A stretch of DNA of 64,000 nucleotides from an uncultured Pelagibacteraceae bacterium (GCA_902635545.1 CACPOL010000001.1:161019-225018); one strand, 5' to 3'; positions 1 to 8,157 are shown, counted from the first letter of the stretch. Translations and numbers: made by a program. Notes: a model not told the origin generated them from the letters alone.

Positions 1-720
1 AAAAAAATGGTAGATAGTTACCTTGCTGAGATGGGAGCAAAAATTGTTAAAGAAGAAAGAACTCTTCCCTACTCTTTAAGATATGAAATTCAATATGATA
101 AAAAAGATTTATTGGAATTCTCACAAAAAATTGAAAGTATTCCAGGTGTTGAGATACTTTCTATGGGTAAATCTTTAGAGGTAATAAAAGATCTTGGAAA
201 TGCTAAAATGGTTTGTGACAGATATAATTTAGATAAACTTGTCGGTACCCACGCAATTGGTCATGCTAGAATGGCAACGGAGTCTGGAGTGGATATTAAA
301 TCAGCTCACCCTTTTTGGGGATACCCATTTAGTGATGTATCAGTAGTTCATAATGGTCAATTAACTAATTATTGGAATAATAGACGTGCTCTAGAAAATA
401 AAGGAATGAGATTTATGTCTGAATGTGACTCTGAACTTATTGCTGTTTATTTAGCAGAAAAAATGAGAGATGGTGCTTCTTTAGAAGAAGGTATGAAAGA
501 ATCTCTTACAGGTTTAGATGGGGTGTTCACTTACTTTGTGGCAACAAAAGATTCTTTAGGTATGGCAAAAGATACCATGGCGGCTAAACCATTAGTCTTA
601 TATGAGTCAGATGATTTAGTGGCAATGGGGTCTGAAGAAATAGCAATTAGATCAATTTTACCACAAGAGATTGATACTTATGATCCATTTGATGGAGAGG
701 TAAAAGTATGGCAAATTTAA
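1..720 (+). CDS. glxB: GlxB-like class II glutamine amidotransferase subunit (5' end outside window)
   Basis: Class II (Ntn-type) glutaminase domain as a separate subunit, probably supplying ammonia to the GlxC/GlxD partners (glutamate or N-methylglutamate synthase-like complex). The frame is open to base 1, so the first ATG in view (base 7) is internal and the catalytic N-terminal Cys lies upstream. Counting from that ATG, visible family motifs are GHARMATES (85-93), HNG (115-117) and DSE (141-143). The gene overlaps glxC by 13 nt, which implies translational coupling. Residues of the glutaminase pocket look intact. Whether the product is glutamate or N-methylglutamate cannot be told from sequence alone. 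Confidence 0.9.
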   Translation, partial: KKMVDSYLAEMGAKIVKEERTLPYSLRYEIQYDKKDLLEFSQKIESIPGVEILSMGKSLEVIKDLGNAKMVCDRYNLDKLVGTHAIGHARMATESGVDIKSAHPFWGYPFSDVSVVHNGQLTNYWNNRRALENKGMRFMSECDSELIAVYLAEKMRDGASLEEGMKESLTGLDGVFTYFVATKDSLGMAKDTMAAKPLVLYESDDLVAMGSEEIAIRSILPQEIDTYDPFDGEVKVWQI

Positions 721-1562
721 AAAATGTTACAAAAAAAACTAAAGCCCAAGCTATGGGTATGCATACAGAAGTTCTAACCGGTAGAACACAACAAAAGTTT
801 TTTAATCCTGATGAAGCAGAAAATTTTTATTACTTTGGAACTTACGACGTAGATTTTAACAAAAGAACTGATTTGGATATAAAAGACATGACAGCCGCAG
901 ATGCAAACAAAGAAATAGATAATCTAATGAGCCAAGGTTATGGAACCATAGTTATTAAAAATCCGCAAGGTAAGCACAGTATAGGTGTTGGAATTTTAAA
1001 TAAATTGAATTTGATTTTTGAAGGTAGCTTAGGATATTTTGGAATAGGTTCTTGTGATGGACCAACAGTTCGAATCAATGGAAGAGTTGGTTGGTCTTGT
1101 GCTGAAAATTTAATGGCTGGTAAAGTAGTAATAGAAAAAAATGCAGGATCGTGTTTTGGAGCCGCAATTAGAGGTGGAGATCTAATTTGTAAAGGTAGTG
1201 TTGGTGCCAGAACTGGTATTGACATGAAAGGTGGAACTATAATTATTGGTGGAGATGCTGGTGCTTTTACAGGTTTTATGATGCAAAGAGGTAGAATAAT
1301 TATACTAGGTGACGTTGGGATTAATTTAGGCGACTCTATGTATGATGGGACAATTTTCGTAGGTGGAGAAATTGGCTCTTATGGTAGTGATGCTGTAGAC
1401 GCTGAATTAACAAAAAGTGATCAAGATTGGTTGAAACGAAAATTGAAGGTTGCTGAAATTGGTGAAAATTTTAATGTGAGTAAAATGAAAAAAATAGTAG
1501 CTGGTAAAAAACTTTGGAACTACGATAATTTAGAACCTACTGAGAAAAAAGGAGCAATTTAA
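708..1562 (+). CDS. glxC: GlxC-like GXGXG beta-helix subunit (glutamate synthase C-terminal domain homologue)
   Basis: A 284-aa stand-alone version of the C-terminal right-handed beta-helix of glutamate synthase (GltB). Glycine-rich repeats of the GXGXG type run from about residue 78 to 230, for example GRVGWSCAEN and GGDAGAFTGF. In GltB this domain is structural, packing against the glutaminase and FMN domains. Here it probably does the same as a separate chain with GlxB and GlxD. It overlaps glxB by 13 nt and glxD by 1 nt, so the three are surely co-translated. Homologous to the MgsB/GlxC family; substrate specificity is inferred only. Confidence 0.9.
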   Translation: MANLKNVTKKTKAQAMGMHTEVLTGRTQQKFFNPDEAENFYYFGTYDVDFNKRTDLDIKDMTAADANKEIDNLMSQGYGTIVIKNPQGKHSIGVGILNKLNLIFEGSLGYFGIGSCDGPTVRINGRVGWSCAENLMAGKVVIEKNAGSCFGAAIRGGDLICKGSVGARTGIDMKGGTIIIGGDAGAFTGFMMQRGRIIILGDVGINLGDSMYDGTIFVGGEIGSYGSDAVDAELTKSDQDWLKRKLKVAEIGENFNVSKMKKIVAGKKLWNYDNLEPTEKKGAI

Positions 1563-2980
1563 TGGCAAAGAAAAAAAAGAAAAAAAATGGTAAAATAAAA
1601 AAGAATGATAATGTTGGTGGAAAAGCTGATGTTCATTTAAGTTCTAATGGAGGGAGAAATAAAAGTCTATTAGGACACAATGCTATTTTTACTCCAGATG
1701 TAATTGATGACATTCATATAAAATCTCAATTAGGAAGATACAGAATGCGTGGAATGGCATTAATGAAAAAAATTCCAACTTTTGATGATTTGGTTTTCTT
1801 GCCAGGTACACTTACAAGATTTGTAATTGAAGGATACAGAGAAAAGTGTGAAACTAAAACCGTAATTGGTCCAAGATGTGAAAATCCAATTGAGTTAGAT
1901 ATTCCTGTTTATATCACTGGAATGAGTTTTGGAGCTTTATCTTATGAAGCTAAAACTGCTCTTGCAAGAGGAGCAACAATGGCTGGTAGTGCAACATGTT
2001 CAGGTGAAGGTGGAATGATACCTGACGAAAGAAGATATTCGGAAAAGTGGTTTTACCAATGCATTCAATCTAGATATGGGTTTAACCCACATCATGCACA
2101 ACTTGCAGATGGAATAGAAGTTTTTATTGGACAGGGTCAAAAAGTTGGAATGGGTGGTCACTTAATGGGTCAAAAAGTTACTGACCAAGTGGCTGAGATG
2201 AGATCACTACCGTCTGGTATTGATCAAAGATCTCCTGCAAGACATCCTGATTGGTTAGGTCCAGATGACTTAGCTTTAAAAGTAGAGGAGTTAAGACAAT
2301 TAACGAAAAATAAAGTTCCAATTCAATTGAAATTAGGTGCATCAAAAGTTTATGACGATGTACGTATGGCTGCAAAATGTGATCCTGACTCGATTTACCT
2401 CGACGGTATGGAAGGTTCAACAGGAGCTGGGCCACACATAGCAGCTGCAAACACAGGTATACCAGGTATTGCTGCAATTAGAGAAGCTAGAAGAGCATTA
2501 GATGATGTAGGTAAAACTGGAAAAGTAACTCTGATCTATGCAGGTGGTGTTAGAGATGGTGCTGATATGGCAAAAGCTTTAGCTTTAGGTGCTGATGCGA
2601 TAGCAATCGGAACAGGTTCTATGATTGCACTAAACTGCAATAAAGATATTCCAGAAGCAAATTTTGAAAAAGAAATGGGTGTTAAAGCGGGTGAATGTTA
2701 CCATTGCCACACTGGAAGATGTCCGGTTGGTGTTGCAACACAAGATCCTAAATTAAGAGCTAGACTAAATCCTGATGATGCTGCCCTAAGAGTTTATAAC
2801 TATCTTCATTCAATGACTCTTGAAGCTCAATTATTAGCTAGAGCATGTGGAAAAACAAATATTCACTCTCTAGAACCTGAAGATTTAGCTGCACTAACAT
2901 CTGAAGCTTCAGCTTTAGCTAAAGTTCCTCTAGCAGGAACGAATTATACCGTAGGAGTAGATAACTTTCATAAAATTTAA
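1562..2980 (+). CDS. glxD: GlxD-like FMN-binding glutamate synthase / N-methylglutamate synthase catalytic subunit
   Basis: 472-aa homologue of the FMN-binding TIM barrel of GltB. Motifs seen: GMSFGALS (120-127), GEGG (148-151), KLGASK (257-262), GMEGSTGAGP (282-291) and the phosphate-binding GGVRDGADMAKALALGAD (328-345). A cysteine cluster C379-x2-C382-x4-C387 followed by PVGVATQDP corresponds to the 3Fe-4S site of GltB, where the usual spacing is x5 then x4, so the first ligand is shifted. The N-terminus is a lysine-rich tail (residues 3-14) encoded by long A runs. It is the third gene of glxBCD; the domain order B-C-D differs from the linear order inside GltB. Methylamine use is suggested by the nearby GMAS-like gene. 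Confidence 0.9.
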   Translation: MAKKKKKKNGKIKKNDNVGGKADVHLSSNGGRNKSLLGHNAIFTPDVIDDIHIKSQLGRYRMRGMALMKKIPTFDDLVFLPGTLTRFVIEGYREKCETKTVIGPRCENPIELDIPVYITGMSFGALSYEAKTALARGATMAGSATCSGEGGMIPDERRYSEKWFYQCIQSRYGFNPHHAQLADGIEVFIGQGQKVGMGGHLMGQKVTDQVAEMRSLPSGIDQRSPARHPDWLGPDDLALKVEELRQLTKNKVPIQLKLGASKVYDDVRMAAKCDPDSIYLDGMEGSTGAGPHIAAANTGIPGIAAIREARRALDDVGKTGKVTLIYAGGVRDGADMAKALALGADAIAIGTGSMIALNCNKDIPEANFEKEMGVKAGECYHCHTGRCPVGVATQDPKLRARLNPDDAALRVYNYLHSMTLEAQLLARACGKTNIHSLEPEDLAALTSEASALAKVPLAGTNYTVGVDNFHKI

Positions 2981-2988
2981 AGTTTATT

Positions 2989-3405
2989 ATGGCTAAAAAA
3001 AAAAATAAAAAAAAAATTTCAAAATCAGTCTCTGTTAAAGACCAACAATTAGGTAAGAAAAAAGAGACAGCTAGAGAAAAGATGATTGGTCAGTCTATTG
3101 GTTATAGATACGACGTTAATCTTCTTCCAGACTATGGCAAGATAACTCCTTTTCTAAAAAAATATATTGAAGCAATGGGATGGGACGATCTTAATTGGCT
3201 AGAAGATGTACATATGGGATATGAGGAAGGTAGACCAGCAGTATTCTGCAGAAATGCTAACGGTTGGGTAACTATTCCAAAGTCAATTAAACTACCAAAT
3301 AATCAACAAGACAGAGACATGATAGCTCGAGAACTTTTAGTAAAATTTCAAATGTCTCGAAAACACCCACTTGTTGATTTGAAAAAAGCGTATTTGAAAT
3401 TTTAG
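2989..3405 (+). CDS. conserved-looking hypothetical protein between glxD and amtB, lysine-rich N-terminus
   Basis: I do not recognise this 138-aa protein. It has a basic N-terminal tail (residues 2-17, mostly Lys), no signal peptide and no membrane segment. The rest looks like a compact soluble domain rich in aromatic residues (for example MGWDDLNWLEDVHMGYEEG at 58-76) with a basic C-terminus. It starts 8 nt after glxD and precedes amtB, so it is probably co-transcribed with glxBCD. The lysine tail echoes that of GlxD, which may mean the two share a localisation or nucleic acid/acidic partner, but that is speculation. An accessory subunit or assembly factor of the Glx complex is the simplest guess from position. 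Confidence 0.75.
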   Translation: MAKKKNKKKISKSVSVKDQQLGKKKETAREKMIGQSIGYRYDVNLLPDYGKITPFLKKYIEAMGWDDLNWLEDVHMGYEEGRPAVFCRNANGWVTIPKSIKLPNNQQDRDMIARELLVKFQMSRKHPLVDLKKAYLKF

Positions 3406-3530
3406 TATCACAATCTAAAGTTGTTTTTTTTTCTTAAACTTATTGTCTGTATTAGGTTTTTTAATATTGTTTCATTTGTCACATCTCTCAAAATTTAATA
3501 GGCTTTTGAAAACAATTAAGGAGAGAGAAT

Positions 3531-4931
3531 ATGACTGATCAGTTAGGTGCTCTTACTACTATATTTACAGAATTTTACTACTGGGTAACAGTAGTACTGA
3601 TGTTTTTAATTCATGTCGGTTTCTGTATGTATGAAGTTGGAGCTTCTCGATATAAACACCATCAACATACACTTATGAAAAATACAATGCTGATACCACT
3701 GGTAACAGTAACTTGGTTTTTATTTGGTTGGTGGATTTACTGGGCTTTCCCAACAGGACCGGGATTAGCACCATCTATAATGAATGAAAGTACTGCTCTA
3801 ATTACAGATGAGTCTGCATTTAGTGCTACTTGGTACACGGCAACAAGTGAACTAATGGCTGTAAACTTAGGAGACCACATCTCTGGTGTCTTCTGGGCTG
3901 CATTCCTTTTATTCTCTTGGACAGCTGCTTCCATCGTTTCAGGAGCAATCATTGAAAGAATTACAACTTTTGCATTTGGAATTTTAGCAATTGCAATTGG
4001 CTCTGTTTTCTGGACAATTGATGCTGCTTGGGGATGGCACTTTGACGGCTGGATGCTTAAACTATTAGGATACCATGATGCTTACGCTTCAGGAGTAATT
4101 CATGCAATTGCAGGAGGTTTTGCCTTAGGTGTTCTTATGGTTTTAGGACCAAGAATTGGTAAATTTTCTTCTAGCGGTGAACCAAGAAACATTGGACCAA
4201 GAAATCCTTGGTTAGTAACTATCGGATTATTTTTAATCTATACTGGTTTCTGGGGTTTCTACGCGGCTTGTAATATACCAATCTTTGATCTTGGGCCTGA
4301 GTACGGCATGGAAGGCATAAGTTATTGGACAGCAACAAATATATATGTAACTCCTACTACACTTAGTGGTATTACTTTTAACTTCTTGATGTCATTATCA
4401 GGAGGATTATTAGCTGGTTATTGGATTGCAAAAGGTGATCCTTTCTGGACATACTCAAGTGGACTAGCAGGTATCATATGTGCTTCAGCTGGAAATGATT
4501 TATATCATCCAATTCAAGCAATGATTATCGGTATGATCGGTGTTGTGATTTCGTACAAACTACATTACTGGGTTGAACGTAAGTTCAAAATTGATGATGC
4601 AGTTGGTGCAGTTGCGGTGCATGGTTATGCTGGATTTATTGGTCTAGTAATATGTGGTTTTGTTCTAAATGGTTATCCATCATCTGGTTACAGTGTTGGA
4701 GCTATGTGGGATGGAACAACTTATGCAACAATAAATCCTTTAGGACAGTTCTTAGGAGCACTAATAATGTTTGTGGTTCTTGGATTAATACCAGGCTATG
4801 TGATAGCTAAAGTTCTTCATGGAATGGGTAAATTGAGAATCCCTCGTGAAGTTGAAATAGCTGGACTAGACTATGAAATGATGGAAACTGCGAAATCTGA
4901 CGAGAAAGCAGTTGCATCAGCAACCAGGTAA
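3531..4931 (+). CDS. amtB: Amt-family ammonium (or methylammonium) transporter
   Basis: 466-aa polytopic inner-membrane protein of the Amt/MEP/Rh family with about 11 hydrophobic segments and no cleavable signal. Pore features are present: D183-x7-H191 (DAYASGVIH) and the second pore histidine H364 in AVAVHGYAG. A strong Shine-Dalgarno (aaggagagag, 3518-3527) sits just before the ATG. Neighbours are glxBCD upstream and a 75-aa membrane protein 11 nt downstream. Unlike most bacterial amtB genes there is no glnK next to it. Its place beside glxBCD and a GMAS-like gene suggests scavenging of ammonium or methylated amines; the transported ion cannot be told from sequence. Confidence 0.95.
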   Translation: MTDQLGALTTIFTEFYYWVTVVLMFLIHVGFCMYEVGASRYKHHQHTLMKNTMLIPLVTVTWFLFGWWIYWAFPTGPGLAPSIMNESTALITDESAFSATWYTATSELMAVNLGDHISGVFWAAFLLFSWTAASIVSGAIIERITTFAFGILAIAIGSVFWTIDAAWGWHFDGWMLKLLGYHDAYASGVIHAIAGGFALGVLMVLGPRIGKFSSSGEPRNIGPRNPWLVTIGLFLIYTGFWGFYAACNIPIFDLGPEYGMEGISYWTATNIYVTPTTLSGITFNFLMSLSGGLLAGYWIAKGDPFWTYSSGLAGIICASAGNDLYHPIQAMIIGMIGVVISYKLHYWVERKFKIDDAVGAVAVHGYAGFIGLVICGFVLNGYPSSGYSVGAMWDGTTYATINPLGQFLGALIMFVVLGLIPGYVIAKVLHGMGKLRIPREVEIAGLDYEMMETAKSDEKAVASATR

Positions 4932-4937
4932 AGGAGG
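4931..4937 (+). promoter_or_regulatory. near-perfect Shine-Dalgarno before the 75-aa membrane protein
   Basis: AAGGAGG, fully complementary to the 16S rRNA tail core, overlaps the amtB stop codon and lies 5 nt before the ATG at 4943. Strong sites like this are scarce elsewhere in the window, which argues that the small protein is real and highly translated. Confidence 0.8.
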
Positions 4938-4942
4938 AATAT

Positions 4943-5170
4943 ATGGCAACAGTTACAAATTGGATTGACCACTTAAACAAACCAGCTGAAGAAGTTGTTG
5001 GTGCTGTTTATCCTGGTGCAGGATCTGAAGGTATACTTGTTATACTTGCTATCATTTTATGGGTTGGTTGGCATGTTTTAACTGCTAAATCTGAGAGCGA
5101 TGAGCTTAATAGATTAGCTAGAAAAAGACATGGTGCTAATGACCATAAAAGCAATATTACCGATTGGTAA
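4943..5170 (+). CDS. small single-pass membrane protein co-transcribed with amtB
   Basis: 75-aa protein of unknown family. One hydrophobic span is clear at about residues 29-47 (ILVILAIILWVGWHVLTAK), preceded by a short polar/acidic amphipathic stretch with two Gly-Ala rich turns and followed by a charged tail ending in DHKSNITDW. It lies 11 nt after amtB, has a near-perfect Shine-Dalgarno, and is followed directly by a rho-independent terminator, so it is the last gene of the amt transcript. With no GlnK in view, it is a candidate Amt partner or regulator, but function is not established. Confidence 0.85.
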   Translation: MATVTNWIDHLNKPAEEVVGAVYPGAGSEGILVILAIILWVGWHVLTAKSESDELNRLARKRHGANDHKSNITDW

Positions 5171-5186
5171 TTCAAAATAAAATTTG

Positions 5187-5216
5187 GGGCGCCAATTTAA
5201 TATGGCGCCCTTTTTT
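5187..5216 (+). terminator. rho-independent terminator after the amt unit
   Basis: Perfect 8-bp GC-rich stem GGGCGCCA (5187-5194) / TGGCGCCC (5203-5210) with an 8-nt AT loop and a T-run from 5211. It is one of the few GC-rich hairpins in the window and ends the glxBCD-amt-75aa transcript. Confidence 0.93.
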
Positions 5217-5231
5217 ATTTCTAAAAATTGA

Positions 5232-5387
5232 ATGTCAGAAAAAAATAAAGATCAAGAATTAAGGCCAAGTAAAATGAGAGGTGTTGCTTTTCCAAAAGCA
5301 AAATATGGAGTAATACTTGCAATTATAGTTATTATAATTGTGAACCTTCTTTATTACAAAGAAACAATTTTTTCCTTTTTTAAATAA
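5232..5387 (+). CDS. 51-aa putative single-pass membrane protein
   Basis: Short open frame from ATG 5232 to TAA 5387. It encodes a charged N-terminal half (MSEKNKDQELRPSKMRG), then one hydrophobic span (about residues 26-40, rich in Ile/Val) and a short aromatic tail ending SFFK. It begins 16 nt after the amt terminator's T-run and ends 17 nt before the GMAS-like gene. I do not recognise the family. A single clean membrane helix with a basic flank on the N side supports a real microprotein; no strong Shine-Dalgarno is seen, so expression is less certain. Confidence 0.6.
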   Translation: MSEKNKDQELRPSKMRGVAFPKAKYGVILAIIVIIIVNLLYYKETIFSFFK

Positions 5388-5404
5388 TTATGTTAACTTA
5401 AACA

Positions 5405-6730
5405 ATGGCAAAAAATCTTTTTAAAATTGCTAAAGAAAAAAAAATTAAATATTTTTTGATTAGTTTCGTCGATTTGTTTGGAGTTTTAAGATCGAAATTA
5501 GTTCCTGCTCATGCAATAAAAGAAATGCAAATAACAGGCGCTGGATTTGCCGGATTTGCAGCTTGGTTAGATATGACTCCGGCAGACTCTGATATGTTTG
5601 GTGTTCCAGATCAAAATAGCTTGATTCAATTACCTTGGAATAAAGAAGTTGGTTGGCTAGCTTCTGATCTTTGGATGAATGGAAAACCGGTTGAAGCCTC
5701 CCCTAGAATAATGCTTAAAAGACAAATTAAAAAGCTTTCTAAATTAGGATTAACAATGAAATCAGGTGTGGAATGTGAATACTTTCTTATATCTTCAGAT
5801 GGAAATTCAATTGCAGATCCTAGAGATACACAATCAAAACCTTGTTATGATCAGTCAGCTTTGATGAGAAGGTATGATTTAATAAAAGAAATTTGTGACT
5901 GCATGATTGAAATGGGATGGGGTCCTTATCAAAACGACCACGAAGATGCTAATGGCCAATTTGAAATGAATTGGGATTATTCAGATTGTTTAACAACCGC
6001 AGATAGACATACATTTTTTAAATATATGGTAAAAACGATTGCTGAAAAACATGGTTTAAGAGCAACATTTATGCCAAAACCATTTCAAAATTTGACTGGA
6101 AATGGGTGCCACGCTCATATTTCAGTTTGGAAAGGTAAAAAAAATAAATTTCTAGATAAATCTAATGAATTAGGACTTAGTAAAATGGCCTATAACTTTT
6201 TAGGTGGAGTAATAAAAAATGCTTCTTCTTTATCAACTTTTTTTAATCCAACTATAAATAGTTATCGAAGAATTAATGCTCCACCTACAAAATCAGGAGC
6301 ATCTTGGTCTCCAAGTAGCATATCTTATACGGGCAATAATAGAACTCATATGATAAGAATTCCTGATCCAGGTAGGTTTGAGTTGAGATTAATGGATGGA
6401 TCATCTAACCCATATTTACTTCAAGCGAGTGTTCTTGCAGCAGGTATAAATGGATTAAAAAATAAAATTGATCCTGGGAAGCCTCTGAATTGTAACATGT
6501 ACGAGGACTACAAAAAATATCCAAATCTTCCAAAACTGCCTGATGAATTGGATCAATCATTAAAACTATTAAAAAATAATAAAGATATGAATGATGCTTT
6601 TGGTAAAGAAGTTATTGATAGCTATATTAAACTCCGAAATTCAGAGATTAAAGAATTCGATAAAAAAGAAAAATTCGATAAAACAAAACCAGTTACAACT
6701 TGGGAAAAAAATAATACTTTAGACTGTTAG
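5405..6730 (+). CDS. gmaS: gamma-glutamylmethylamide synthetase-like enzyme (GS III/GlnT superfamily)
   Basis: 441-aa glutamine synthetase superfamily enzyme that would ligate methylamine (or ammonia) to glutamate with ATP. Motifs: metal/substrate glutamates in GVECEYF (E123, E125), HEDANGQFE (179-187), GNGCHAHIS (232-240) and the RFELR stretch (324-328). The short N-terminal beta-grasp domain and the lack of the classical GlnA adenylylation-loop tyrosine context set it apart from GlnA and match the GMAS/GlnT type. Together with glxBCD (N-methylglutamate synthase homologues) it fits the indirect methylamine pathway. It could instead be an ancillary glutamine synthetase; the context favours GMAS. 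Confidence 0.85.
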   Translation: MAKNLFKIAKEKKIKYFLISFVDLFGVLRSKLVPAHAIKEMQITGAGFAGFAAWLDMTPADSDMFGVPDQNSLIQLPWNKEVGWLASDLWMNGKPVEASPRIMLKRQIKKLSKLGLTMKSGVECEYFLISSDGNSIADPRDTQSKPCYDQSALMRRYDLIKEICDCMIEMGWGPYQNDHEDANGQFEMNWDYSDCLTTADRHTFFKYMVKTIAEKHGLRATFMPKPFQNLTGNGCHAHISVWKGKKNKFLDKSNELGLSKMAYNFLGGVIKNASSLSTFFNPTINSYRRINAPPTKSGASWSPSSISYTGNNRTHMIRIPDPGRFELRLMDGSSNPYLLQASVLAAGINGLKNKIDPGKPLNCNMYEDYKKYPNLPKLPDELDQSLKLLKNNKDMNDAFGKEVIDSYIKLRNSEIKEFDKKEKFDKTKPVTTWEKNNTLDC

Positions 6731-6772
6731 ATTTATTGAATTTTTTTTATTTTTTTATATGATAAGTTAACT

Positions 6773-7384
6773 TTGATTGAACAGTCACTAATATTACTGC
6801 AAATAATTTTTATTGACATTATTCTTGCTGCGGATAATGCAATTATAATTGGACTTATAGCAGCAAATTTTGCTCCAAAAAATAGAAAACAAATAATTCT
6901 TTGGGGAGTTGCAGGGGCTTTAATCTTTAAAGTTATTTTTGCTATATTTGCTACATATTTATTTGAATTTTATTTTATAAAAATTCTTGGAGGCCTTCTC
7001 TTAATTTGGATTGTTAATGATTTAAGAAAGGATCTTTTTGAAATTAAAAAAGTTAAATCTCCTACAAAAAAATCTAAAGAACCATCATACATACAAAGTG
7101 TTTATAAAGTTTTATTCGCAGATATTACAATTAGCTTTGATAATGTAATTGGAGTTGTTGGTGCTGCTAAAGGAAATTTTGGTTTTATGATTTTTGGACT
7201 TGTGTTGTCAGTAATTCTAACTGGAGCTATGGCTACTTATCTTGCTAACTATATTCAAAAACATTTATGGATAGCATACGTTGGTCTTGGTTTCATTCTA
7301 CTTGTAGCAATACAACTTGTAATAGGTGGACTTGTAGACTTAGAAATACTATCAATTAATGAACAGTTTAAAAAATATTTTTAA
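6773..7384 (+). CDS. TerC/YjbE-family integral membrane protein (likely metal-ion exporter)
   Basis: 203-aa polytopic membrane protein of the TerC family. The two family signatures are present: DIILAADNAIIIG (15-27, with D21-N22) and the repeat DITISFDNVIGVVG (117-130, with D123-N124). A cytoplasmic lysine-rich loop (about 91-103) separates two hydrophobic halves. The start is a TTG at 6773, the first start possible after an in-frame stop. Relatives export Mn2+ or act in metal insertion at the membrane; the actual ion here is unknown. It converges on panB with a 4-nt overlap. Confidence 0.85.
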   Translation: MIEQSLILLQIIFIDIILAADNAIIIGLIAANFAPKNRKQIILWGVAGALIFKVIFAIFATYLFEFYFIKILGGLLLIWIVNDLRKDLFEIKKVKSPTKKSKEPSYIQSVYKVLFADITISFDNVIGVVGAAKGNFGFMIFGLVLSVILTGAMATYLANYIQKHLWIAYVGLGFILLVAIQLVIGGLVDLEILSINEQFKKYF

Positions 7385-8157
7385 TAAGAATATTTTTTTG
7401 AAGGATATCTTTTTGACTTTACTTCTTGTTTAAATTTAGAAACTGCTGAACTTATTTCTTTCTTAATATTGGCATATCTTTTTATAAATTTTATTTTAGC
7501 ACCTGTTAAACCTAAAATATCATCCGTAACTAATACTTGACCATCGCAGTTGACAGATGCACCTATGCCGATAGTAGGAATTTTTATCAAATTTGTTATT
7601 CTTTTTGAAGTATCACCATAAACACATTCTAGAACTATTCCAAATACCCCACTTTTTTCTAAAGCTATCGCGTCTCTGATTAATTTTTGTTTTTCCAATT
7701 TAGTCTTGCCTTTTGATTTAAATTTTCCTTTAACAGTTTGTGGAGTAACTCCTATATGTCCCATCACAGGTATATTATTTTTTACTAAATGAGTAACTAT
7801 ATGTTTGACTCTTGTTCCTCCCTCTATTTTAATTGCATCACATTTAGTTTCTTTAATTGCTTTTTTGGAATTCTTGAGAGCTTCAGATTTATTCCTATAT
7901 GTATTGTATGGAAGATCTATAACTAAAAGACTTTTTTTGACACCTTGTCTAACACTTTTAGTATGTTCTAACATCATTTTAAGATCAACTTTTCTTGTAG
8001 TGCTGTAGTTGTAAATGACCGATCCAAGTGAGTCTCCAACTAAAACTATATCTGCATGTTTATCTATTATCTCAGCAATATTTTTTGAGTATGCTGTTAA
8101 ACAAACTATTTTTGATTTATTTTTTTTGTTAATAATCTTTTTTATTTTAATATTCAT
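7381..8157 (-). CDS. panB: 3-methyl-2-oxobutanoate hydroxymethyltransferase
   Basis: 258-aa ketopantoate hydroxymethyltransferase, the first committed step of pantothenate (CoA) synthesis, which uses methylene-tetrahydrofolate. Visible motifs: VGDSLGSVIY (40-49) with Mg2+ ligand D42, LPYNTYR with D81 just before it, KIEGG (110-114), GHIGVTPQT (133-141) and the catalytic-base region VLECVYG (E177). Length is normal. It overlaps guaA by 1 nt and is the last gene of the minus-strand run that starts at psd. No panC is adjacent in the window. Confidence 0.95.
   Translation of the reverse strand: MNIKIKKIINKKNKSKIVCLTAYSKNIAEIIDKHADIVLVGDSLGSVIYNYSTTRKVDLKMMLEHTKSVRQGVKKSLLVIDLPYNTYRNKSEALKNSKKAIKETKCDAIKIEGGTRVKHIVTHLVKNNIPVMGHIGVTPQTVKGKFKSKGKTKLEKQKLIRDAIALEKSGVFGIVLECVYGDTSKRITNLIKIPTIGIGASVNCDGQVLVTDDILGLTGAKIKFIKRYANIKKEISSAVSKFKQEVKSKRYPSKKYSY

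Noticed and set aside
938..1225. Antisense open frame over glxC and similar opposite-strand frames elsewhere.
   Set aside because: They lie wholly within genes with strong motifs, have no Shine-Dalgarno and arise from codon bias on the other strand.
3405..3432. Possible terminator between the 138-aa gene and amtB (T-run after a small inverted repeat).
   Set aside because: The stem is only about 4 bp (ACAA/TTGT) and AT-rich, so it is too weak to call.
5405..6730. Calling this gene GlnA (ordinary glutamine synthetase).
   Set aside because: Motif spacing and N-terminal sequence (YFLISFVDLFG) fit the GMAS/GlnT group better, and the glx genes nearby support it.
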